Shown in pieces: positions 7,758-14,216 of a DNA stretch of 28,381 bases. This stretch comes from Christensenella sp. UBA3700. GTDB taxonomy: Bacteria > Bacillota > Clostridia > Christensenellales > UBA3700. Made by a program: the position numbers and the translations under genes. The notes beneath the pieces were generated by a model. It had not been told where the DNA came from, made no database searches, and was given only the letters and a program-made list of their open reading frames with translations. Within the stretch, counting starts at the first letter, position 1. Every line of letters starts with the position of its first letter. The stretch covers positions 1 to 28,381 of the forward strand of contig DFIJ01000069.1 in NCBI GenBank assembly GCA_002372775.1, written 5' to 3'.

Positions 7758-9749
7758 CTATACTTGCCATACTTCTAAAGATCCATCATCTTTATAATGC
7801 CATGCACCTTCTGCTGGTGTTTCTGAATAAACATATTGGAAATCAGATCCTGCCCAATTTGAATACAATGTAATACCATCTAACGATGCTGCTTTAAAAT
7901 AGAACCATGCCTTTGTAGATTCTTTAAATGCATAAGCTCTTATTTCTGTTAGATTTGCCGATAACACAACATCAAATAGATTTGAACAATTCTTAAATGC
8001 ATATTGATTAATTTGCGTAATATTATCGGGTATTACAATATTTTTTAACGATGTACAGCCAGAAAAACTATAATCGCCGATTATAGTAACGTCTTCTCCT
8101 ATTTCGACCTCTTTTAATCTAACATCTCCACTAAAAGCGTATCCAGAAACATAATTATAATTTGGATTATATACTACTCTTTCCAAATATTCAGAAGATG
8201 AAAAAGCATTTTGTCCAACTGATGTAACAGAGTTTGGAATAATTATCTCTTTAACTTTAGATTGATAGAAAGCTTGCTGCGCGATTGTTGTCGTTCCGTC
8301 AGGAATATCCACAACTTCAACGCTTGCATTTTGGAATGCATTTAAACCAATTGTCTCTAAATTACTTGGCAATACCAATGTTTTTAAAGATGAGCAATTG
8401 CTTATAAAATACTGCGTTAAATATGTAATATTATCGCTCAAATTTAATTCTTCTAATCTAATACATCCACTAAATAAACCTACTGGCACCATTGTTATAT
8501 CAGCGTTTATTGTAGCAGTCTTTAAATACTTCATATCTTGGAATGCATATTGTGCCAAAGATGTTACATTATTTGAAACATTAATAGATTCTACGCCAGA
8601 TTCTTTAAACGCTTGAGTTCCGATTGAAGTCAAAGAACTTGGTAATTGAACAGTCTTTAATGCTGAACAATTTTGGAACGCATTTGCTACAATAGTTTCT
8701 AGCCCTTCGTTGAATACAAACGTAGATAACGACTTGCAGCTTGAAAAAGCATATTGCCCAATAGTTTTTAATGTTGATGGGCAAGTAAATGTGGTCATTA
8801 GTCCACTTGAAAAAGCACTTGAAGAAATTGTTTCTATTCCCTCGCCTAAATAATAATTCTTAATGCGTGAACTATATGTAACGAATCCGCCTATTACTTT
8901 AACAGGCAAATCATCATATGTTCCAGGAATATAACAATCCTCATATGTTGTAGCTCCAGATTTCAATGTAGCACTATAATATGTTCTATCGTTTGATAAA
9001 GTGAATGTTAAATAGTCTAAATTGTCAACATGAGAATATGTTGCTGTAATTGTTGTGTCTCCTACAATAGCATCATCTAAAGATCTATCCCAACTCTCAA
9101 ATGTATATTTATAATGGCCATCTGGATTCTTTGTAGGAACCTCTCCTGTATAATCGCCAACTGCCGTATTATACTTAACCTGCTTCGTCGCCAATATACT
9201 ACCATCGTAATTTTTGAAATTTACAACATAATATCTATCTACTGCAATATATGTAGCTTTAGCTGTTATCGGTTCTGTTACTTCCGTCAAACTCTTATCC
9301 CAGCCAACGAAAACAAAATTTTTATCTACTGTAGATTGTTTATATGCGCCACCCGAATACTTGGCTGCATCACCATAACCAACCAACTCTGTTGTTATAG
9401 GAGTATCGTCATCATTTAAATATGTAACTAACACTTGATTTTGTGTTGCTTTAAATAAAGGTTTAAAAACGATATCTTTATGAATATTGCTTAATGTTGG
9501 ACTCCATCCAGTAAATGAATATGTGTATTTTGCTGTTGCTGTCTTTGTTGGCAAATCTCCTTCAAAAACTGCAGTGCCACCATCTTCTACTCTTGTCTCA
9601 TAAATAATATTTCCTTCTGCATCTTCAAATTGAGCTTTCCAGATTTCAACCTCTGCTTCTGGCTCTTCGTTATCACATGCAAACATAACGATTGAACAAA
9701 CTACAATCATTGCACATATTATTAAAGTCAACAAAACACTCTTTTTCAT
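7758..9749 (-). CDS. BspA-type leucine-rich-repeat surface lipoprotein with InlB-type repeats
   Basis: A predicted 663-residue lipoprotein. The ATG at 9749 is preferred because AGGAG sits 6 nt upstream and it begins a standard lipoprotein signal: MKKS, a hydrophobic stretch, then VMFAC with the lipidated cysteine at residue 25. Residues about 30-255 are three or four InlB-type beta repeats, each ending in a FxGWxxxLxxI-like motif. Residues about 280-640 are BspA-type LRR_5 repeats with the recurring pattern IxxxAFxxCxxLxxVxLPxxLxxIGxxAF. Such proteins sit on the cell surface and are usually linked to adhesion or protein binding. It is odd here: it lies between the CBASS operon and the nuclease operon, has its own promoter, and runs into the GIY-YIG/DUF2075 gene with a 10-bp gap. 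Confidence 0.9.
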   Translation of the reverse strand: MKKSVLLTLIICAMIVVCSIVMFACDNEEPEAEVEIWKAQFEDAEGNIIYETRVEDGGTAVFEGDLPTKTATAKYTYSFTGWSPTLSNIHKDIVFKPLFKATQNQVLVTYLNDDDTPITTELVGYGDAAKYSGGAYKQSTVDKNFVFVGWDKSLTEVTEPITAKATYIAVDRYYVVNFKNYDGSILATKQVKYNTAVGDYTGEVPTKNPDGHYKYTFESWDRSLDDAIVGDTTITATYSHVDNLDYLTFTLSNDRTYYSATLKSGATTYEDCYIPGTYDDLPVKVIGGFVTYSSRIKNYYLGEGIETISSSAFSSGLMTTFTCPSTLKTIGQYAFSSCKSLSTFVFNEGLETIVANAFQNCSALKTVQLPSSLTSIGTQAFKESGVESINVSNNVTSLAQYAFQDMKYLKTATINADITMVPVGLFSGCIRLEELNLSDNITYLTQYFISNCSSLKTLVLPSNLETIGLNAFQNASVEVVDIPDGTTTIAQQAFYQSKVKEIIIPNSVTSVGQNAFSSSEYLERVVYNPNYNYVSGYAFSGDVRLKEVEIGEDVTIIGDYSFSGCTSLKNIVIPDNITQINQYAFKNCSNLFDVVLSANLTEIRAYAFKESTKAWFYFKAASLDGITLYSNWAGSDFQYVYSETPAEGAWHYKDDGSLEVWQV

Positions 9750-9770
9750 ATAAAACTCCTGAACGCAATA

Positions 9771-9800
9771 ATTATAACACGCGCAAATTATAAGTAACAA
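9771..9800 (-). promoter_or_regulatory. Predicted promoter of the LRR-lipoprotein / DUF2075 / MazG / HNH / MTase operon
   Basis: Minus-strand -35 TTGTTA (9800-9795), 18-nt spacer, -10 TATAAT (9776-9771) with an upstream TG (extended -10). The segment GCGCGTGT before the -10 matches the 4123 promoter, and TTATAATTATTG matches the CBASS promoter. No convincing terminator for the preceding CBASS operon separates it from the stop at 9844, so read-through from CBASS is possible. Confidence 0.6.
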
Positions 9801-9843
9801 GGACCAGGTTTTACTAGCCGTTTAAATACTGCCTTATACAGTC

Positions 9844-11067
9844 TTAATAATCTCTAATTTTTACAATAAAAGGCATACTATAATAAGTTCTCTTATTCTT
9901 TAAGCGGACAATTGCTTGAACATAATGATTGCCATTATATAGAGTAGTCTCCTTCCTCCAATACACTCTCCTATATCGATCAAATTCTGTCGTCTCCTCT
10001 TTCCCTCTAGGGCAACAAATTGATTCATAGCCGGCATTAGATATGATTAAATGGACAGATTCAATTTCAACATAGCATCCTAAACACATCACATCAAACC
10101 TTAAATCGACATTCTTTGGAATGATTTGAGAACTTAATATGCTATTACCTTTTTCATCATTGCACGTTATAATTACATTTGCCTGTCCCATATTTAATCT
10201 TAATGCACTCGAATGGGAAATAGCATCATGTTCATAAGCCTTATTTAAATCAACGGATTCACCATTCATAATACTAATTATGGTCCTTTCATCGTTTGTT
10301 AACAGTGCATCATATAAATCTTTTATCTGGTTCCTTATAATTATATTCTCATAATCATCATGGATATCAGAAATGTTGTTATTAGAATTTGCTGGGTCAA
10401 ACAATGAAACCTTACCTATATCAGAAAAGTGTGAAGAAAACTTTACTAACTGGTCATAAATTGTATCATTATCTTCTAATTCATTTTCCCCAATATAATC
10501 AATAACAAAAATCTCTAAATAGAAAGATTTAAACTTAAAATTGCGATTATCTCGATACAGTTTTACTAACCTAATTAAATCCTTATATTTAGAATTCTTT
10601 ACATATCCTATTTGCTTTTCTGGATTACTTTTCAATCTACACCTATCTCGATTACACCACAAAAATACATCTTCGTTATTCTCGTTTTGCGTATATTTTC
10701 CTGGAACGACATCTACTGAAATATCCCACTTATAGTTATTGTAATCACCCTTAACACAAATCGCACTATTCTTTTTTTCTATCCAATAATGTGCGTCAGT
10801 TAGCGCTTTTGCTATACCATTATATATAGACTCAACACTCAATGCACAATCAGCAGGAAAATAACAAAGCAAATCCATATCACAGCTATTTCTATTTGGA
10901 GTGCCTTTCGCCAAAGATCCTCCATATATAATATGAGGATTAATGCCATCAAATGCAGAACGCAATACACTTTCAAGAGGAACTCTATAATCCTCTTTTA
11001 ATTCAGCTCTATAATCATTTTTCACTGAATTCTCATTTAATATCTTATTTAATTCATCGACTATCAT
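9844..11067 (-). CDS. Second CD-NTase-like nucleotidyltransferase with C-terminal AGS-C sensor domain
   Basis: A 407-residue cGAS/DncV-like nucleotidyltransferase. The catalytic set looks intact: GGS (49-51), DMD (D63, D65) and the third aspartate D119 in ISVDVVPG. The last ~125 residues match the adenylyl/guanylyl-and-SMODS C-terminal sensor (AGS-C): a beta-rich domain with SNAGYE, PRGKEET, KETTLYNGNHYV and a terminal SMPFIVKI strand. Such enzymes make cyclic di- or trinucleotides that activate CBASS effectors. The gene follows the TM-SAVED gene with a 3-bp gap and is the last CBASS gene. A second, different CD-NTase heads the same operon (12472-13590), so this one is either an additional signal producer with its own trigger or an accessory. 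Clade and product cannot be assigned by eye. Confidence 0.87.
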   Translation of the reverse strand: MIVDELNKILNENSVKNDYRAELKEDYRVPLESVLRSAFDGINPHIIYGGSLAKGTPNRNSCDMDLLCYFPADCALSVESIYNGIAKALTDAHYWIEKKNSAICVKGDYNNYKWDISVDVVPGKYTQNENNEDVFLWCNRDRCRLKSNPEKQIGYVKNSKYKDLIRLVKLYRDNRNFKFKSFYLEIFVIDYIGENELEDNDTIYDQLVKFSSHFSDIGKVSLFDPANSNNNISDIHDDYENIIIRNQIKDLYDALLTNDERTIISIMNGESVDLNKAYEHDAISHSSALRLNMGQANVIITCNDEKGNSILSSQIIPKNVDLRFDVMCLGCYVEIESVHLIISNAGYESICCPRGKEETTEFDRYRRVYWRKETTLYNGNHYVQAIVRLKNKRTYYSMPFIVKIRDY

Positions 11068-11070
11068 TTT

Positions 11071-12063
11071 TTATTTCCCCGATTTATTCGCAATCGTTGA
11101 CGCTGTTCTATATATTTTTTTGCCTTTAGTATCTAAATACCAAGGACGATTGACTGTTGAATTCTTTGAATAATGATAAACAAGTATGTGCGGATCATAA
11201 TTATTAGATAACATTGTTCCTAATTTAAACACCATAGAGCTCGAAGTGTTTAAAAACAAATGCACCTTATTAATCCCATTCTCTATTACGCAATTGCGTA
11301 TTGCATCGCATATCTGTTCCGCCCACTGATTTAAAGTTGAAATATTATTAATAATATCAACGCCTTTTTCTGGCGATTCAATACACAACAAGCTCTTATT
11401 TTGAAAACATTCGTCTGTTATTTCATCCATTGGGAAACTTGTAGCGACGCTAACAATCAAATCTTTGGATTGTTTATCAATAAAATGCACTAGCAATGGT
11501 TTACGTCTTTTACCACACAACAATAGTTTCAATTTATTATTTTTATCTCTTTTAAAGTAATGCCCAAACGAATACTTTTTAGCATCATTCCCATAACTCA
11601 TACCTAATTCAAAGATAAAAGGAATCTGGGCTATTCCATAGAAAATATAATCTTTATTAGTGTTGATTTCGTTTTTATCAACAGCCTTATGCATATTATA
11701 TAGCGCAGTATTTAGCTCCTGGAGTACTGTTTCCGCAGGTGGTGGAGTCTCATATTCGTGGATTTTCATGTGTTTAAATATAGAGCATTTATATGATTCG
11801 ATTTTATTTTGCCAAAAAATACTAATAATACAGTATTTTTTACAAATCGAAACAATCAACAGCCCGATTTCCCAAACTACCCCCAAAACAATAAATAATA
11901 TTCCAAAAGGCAAAGTCTGCTCATCTTTTATTATTTCTTGAATATTAAATCCGTCAACTTCAATATATTTCAATAAATGCGGAGCTATAACAAGAATTAC
12001 CCCAATGATGATAAAAAACAGTCCTGACAATGCTCCCCATATTACGCTATTATCTTTTTTCAC
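11071..12063 (-). CDS. CBASS effector: two-TM SAVED-domain protein (Cap14-type)
   Basis: With the chosen start, a 330-residue protein with two membrane helices (about residues 6-28 and 52-74) and a C-terminal SAVED domain (about 110-330). The SAVED signature is the KVHLFLNTSSSMVFKLG segment followed by HILVYHY. SAVED is a CARF-related sensor of cyclic oligonucleotides, and TM-SAVED proteins are CBASS effectors thought to disrupt the membrane when ligand binds. I take GTG at 12063 as the start: GGAGGAGGT lies 7 nt upstream, whereas the upstream in-frame ATG at 12111 has no ribosome binding site. The gene then overlaps the E2 gene by 14 bp. It sits between the E2-like gene and the second nucleotidyltransferase. 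Which of the two cyclases makes its ligand is unknown. Confidence 0.87.
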   Translation of the reverse strand: MKKDNSVIWGALSGLFFIIIGVILVIAPHLLKYIEVDGFNIQEIIKDEQTLPFGILFIVLGVVWEIGLLIVSICKKYCIISIFWQNKIESYKCSIFKHMKIHEYETPPPAETVLQELNTALYNMHKAVDKNEINTNKDYIFYGIAQIPFIFELGMSYGNDAKKYSFGHYFKRDKNNKLKLLLCGKRRKPLLVHFIDKQSKDLIVSVATSFPMDEITDECFQNKSLLCIESPEKGVDIINNISTLNQWAEQICDAIRNCVIENGINKVHLFLNTSSSMVFKLGTMLSNNYDPHILVYHYSKNSTVNRPWYLDTKGKKIYRTASTIANKSGK

Positions 12064-12475
12064 CAGAATGACCTCCTCCGTTCCATACGCCTGTAATTTT
12101 CCAGATTTCATAATTCAACAACCATTCAGAAATCCAAGGAACTATTTTATCGTAATATTCAAACAATTTCACTTCTCCTGGCAAAAACAAACATATCCTA
12201 CATTTTTCTTTATTGTATTCGTATACATGAGGTGGTTTCTTTCCACAACTATCATTGAATATATTTGGAGACACAATGTAAATCTTTGGATAAGCATTTT
12301 GAGAAAGAACTATTTTAATCTCATATTCATTTGCGTTCTCGAATGGAACTATTCTTAGCACAATAAAATATTTTTTACATTCTTGGCCTTTACTTTTAAC
12401 AATTTCTTTATATGTAGATATAAGGTTGCCAAATTGTTTAACAACATTGATTCTAGCCTTGCGCTTTTTTATCAT
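12050..12475 (-). CDS. CBASS E2-like ubiquitin-conjugating-fold protein
   Basis: The 141-residue product resembles the E2-like proteins of short type II CBASS. PPHVYEYNKEKCRICLFLPG (81-100) mirrors the HPxxY...ICL core of ubiquitin-conjugating enzymes, making C95 the likely catalytic cysteine (C92 is the alternative). The tail WISEWLLNYEIWKITGVWNG is characteristic of the CBASS E2 family as I know it. No E1 or JAB protease gene is present, fitting the short type that has only the E2. In such systems the E2 forms a thioester with, and conjugates, the partner CD-NTase through its C-terminus, raising cGAMP-like synthesis. The ATG at 12475 overlaps the CD-NTase TGA stop as ATGA. An upstream in-frame ATG at 12523 is less likely. 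The 3' end encodes the ribosome binding site of the SAVED gene. Confidence 0.8.
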   Translation of the reverse strand: MIKKRKARINVVKQFGNLISTYKEIVKSKGQECKKYFIVLRIVPFENANEYEIKIVLSQNAYPKIYIVSPNIFNDSCGKKPPHVYEYNKEKCRICLFLPGEVKLFEYYDKIVPWISEWLLNYEIWKITGVWNGGGHSGEKR

Positions 12476-13590
12476 AAAGCATCTCCGTAAAACGTGTGTG
12501 GCTCCACTTTTTTCCCATTGCAAGACTCATTTAACATGCCTTTATTGCTACAATACAAATTAGATTTAATTCTTAGGTCCTGAATCCTTGCCCCAAAAGA
12601 ATTATAAGCTGTGCAAACTATCTCTTCCCCTAGCATCATTTTTAACAATTTGCTTATTTCATTAATATTCACACATTGGCCAACTTTTATTATTAACTCT
12701 TCTATTTGTGAAAGCCAACTAAAAAACACTTCTTGTCGTTGCGGTTCAAGTTGCCATTTGTCAGCAAAATTTTCTTTTGGATTAACCGGATTTAATACAC
12801 AAGGTGTTTTAGATGCACTGTTAATAACAATATGTTGTCGCATAGTCTTTACAACATCAGATAACTTTTCAAATAGCCCTCTCTTACATGAAACATAAGA
12901 CTTTGCAGCTAATGTTGTAATAATAATCGATATTGGTTTATCGTCTGGATTAATATCGTTCTTTTTTATCCAATAATCTCTATTAAGCTTTAACAATTGA
13001 ACAATCTTTTGCAAGTCATCTCTTCTATTAACCTGCTGTAGTTCAACGATTTTTGCATCCTCTAAAAATACTCTTCTTTCTGTAGATTGACTAAAAAACC
13101 ATTTTTTGTATGCAATGGGGCTAGTATTCGTAGTAGTATAATTTGAATAATCATTTGTATGCGTTGCAATTAAATTGTTACTATTTGTTATGTCCTCAAC
13201 ACATGGCAAAACATCTAAATGATATCCTGAATAAGATATTGTCCAACATCTTTTTCCTTCTTCAAGTTTTTTAGAGTATAACGCATGCTCTTTTAAGCGA
13301 GCGCCTACGATTTGTTTTAACCTTTTCGGATTATTATTTAATGAGGATTTCTTGATAATACATAAAAGATCGACATCTATGTCATCATCTTTTGTCCTTG
13401 GCATAATTACCGTACCTAAGGCTACAGACCCTTGTGGAACGATCTCCACATCATATTTATCATGAAAATCATCGCCATCTGCAATCCAATCTGCAATACT
13501 ATCGTAGGCAGTCTTCAATTCTTTAAACCTAGAATTTGACAATGTATATTTATCAATAATCTCTTCTAATATGTCATCAATAGTTAACAT
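12472..13590 (-). CDS. CBASS CD-NTase (cGAS/DncV-like cyclic-oligonucleotide synthase)
   Basis: A 372-residue nucleotidyltransferase with all catalytic elements: PQGSVALGT containing G54-S55, IDVDLLC with D72 and D74, and D126 in YHLDVLPC. The GS-x-A-L-G-T...DxDL pattern is that of CBASS CD-NTases, which on phage infection join nucleotides into cyclic messengers. The C-terminus VEPHTFYGDAL is a short flexible tail of the kind recognised by CBASS E2 enzymes; I associate the FYG element with E2-linked CD-NTases, but this needs alignment. The first gene of the operon, it has an AGGAGAAGGAG ribosome binding region ahead of the ATG and a 4-bp ATGA overlap with the E2 gene. It differs from the second cyclase in lacking an AGS-C domain. 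Confidence 0.9.
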   Translation of the reverse strand: MLTIDDILEEIIDKYTLSNSRFKELKTAYDSIADWIADGDDFHDKYDVEIVPQGSVALGTVIMPRTKDDDIDVDLLCIIKKSSLNNNPKRLKQIVGARLKEHALYSKKLEEGKRCWTISYSGYHLDVLPCVEDITNSNNLIATHTNDYSNYTTTNTSPIAYKKWFFSQSTERRVFLEDAKIVELQQVNRRDDLQKIVQLLKLNRDYWIKKNDINPDDKPISIIITTLAAKSYVSCKRGLFEKLSDVVKTMRQHIVINSASKTPCVLNPVNPKENFADKWQLEPQRQEVFFSWLSQIEELIIKVGQCVNINEISKLLKMMLGEEIVCTAYNSFGARIQDLRIKSNLYCSNKGMLNESCNGKKVEPHTFYGDAL

Positions 13591-13690
13591 TTTGCTATTC
13601 TCCTTCTCCTAAATACATTACAAAATAACAGCAAAATGGAAAACAACAAAACGCAATGTTAGTTTAGTAACAATCTAGAATACCACAATA

Positions 13691-13719
13691 ATTATAATAC
13701 GAAGTATTAATATAATCAA
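13691..13719 (-). promoter_or_regulatory. Predicted CBASS operon promoter with inverted repeat in the spacer
   Basis: Minus-strand -35 TTGATT (13719-13714), a 17-nt spacer and -10 TATAAT (13696-13691), about 95 nt upstream of the CD-NTase start. TAATAC-GAA-GTATTA (13695-13709) forms a perfect 6+6 inverted repeat in the spacer, a possible operator. The -10 region CGTATTATAATTATTG differs at one base from that of the 9771 promoter. Confidence 0.7.
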
Positions 13720-13758
13720 CATTCAAACCCGAGTAGTACAATCTTCTTTTGATTGACA

Positions 13759-13942
13759 CTCCATATTTAAGCCTTTCGGTTATTAAGGTATCATATGCTC
13801 GTTTATTCCAAAGGGAAATAAATATGACTGAAACAATTTATACTTATATATTTCAAAGATAATATTTCTTTCTGATCCTTTTTCATTTCACTTCCCATAT
13901 GGATTATTTAGTTGTTTGCCGAAAGGCTAATAAAATATGGAG
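13759..13942. repeat. Pair of ~20-bp inverted repeats bounding 184 bp (MITE-like?)
   Basis: CTCCATATTT-A-AGCCTTTCGG (13759-13779) recurs in inverted orientation at 13919-13942 with a 3-base insertion in the middle. The enclosed AT-rich DNA holds no gene, although a 12-codon reading frame starts at 13825 after AAAGGG. Terminal inverted repeats around a short non-coding segment fit a miniature transposable element, but no target-site duplication was established. The arms could instead form a long-range stem. Confidence 0.4.
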
Positions 13943-13949
13943 AAAATTT

Positions 13950-14216
13950 ATGACTGAAAAATATGCGTTATGTGTGCGAATAGGTGTGCTTTTAGATTTC
14001 CCGCGCCCCGTAAAAAGTTGGGTGATTTTTACCCCAAAAATGGCATTTTTAGGGTTTTTAGCAAAAGGCCAAAAAGCACAAATAATCGACACATACTGCA
14101 GAAAATTGGGCAAAAATGCCCTTGTAAAAGTGTTCGCCAAGTTTCCCCTGCGGACCACTGCAAGGAAACTAGAAAAACACCATTCTATTGATACTTATAT
14201 AAGCAACCTAAGATAA
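13950..14216 (+). other. GC-richer, hairpin-rich block with uncertain plus-strand 88-codon reading frame
   Basis: This stretch is visibly richer in GC than its surroundings and contains several short perfect stems, including GGGCAAAAATGCCC (14108-14121) and GGGT-n7-ACCC (14020-14034). A plus-strand reading frame of 88 codons begins at the ATG at 13950, preceded by GGAG at a normal distance, and ends inside the last codons of the convergent LRR gene (9-bp overlap). The product is basic, starts MTEKYALCV, and matches no family I know. Other frames on both strands are also open here, which weakens the coding call. A structured RNA or decayed repeat is equally possible. The same TATGACTGAAA start sequence occurs at 13823. 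Confidence 0.35.
14130..14180 (-). terminator. Nested imperfect hairpin downstream of the LRR gene, possible terminator
   Basis: Nested arms pair GTGTT (14130-14134) with AACAC (14176-14180), AGTTTCC (14140-14146) with GGAAACT (14164-14170), and TGC (14149-14151) with GCA (14160-14162), leaving an 8-nt loop. On the minus strand the outer arm is followed by TTTT. It lies 28 bp beyond the stop of the 987-residue LRR gene, so it may end that transcript, but the U-run is short. Confidence 0.4.

Noticed and set aside
9750..9800. N-terminal extension of the LRR lipoprotein
   Set aside because: It would overlap the predicted promoter and put extra residues before a normal MKKS lipoprotein signal that has its own AGGAG.
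12064..12111. ATG at 12111 as start of the SAVED protein
   Set aside because: No Shine-Dalgarno upstream, and it would overlap the E2 gene by 62 bp; the GTG at 12063 has GGAGGAGG at ideal spacing.
12005..12358. Plus-strand reading frame of 117 codons
   Set aside because: Antisense to the E2 and SAVED genes, both of which have family signatures; no ribosome binding site or recognisable domain.
13904..14158. Minus-strand 84-codon and second plus-strand 73-codon reading frames
   Set aside because: They overlap the hairpin-rich block where GC-rich sequence leaves several frames open; neither has a ribosome binding site.
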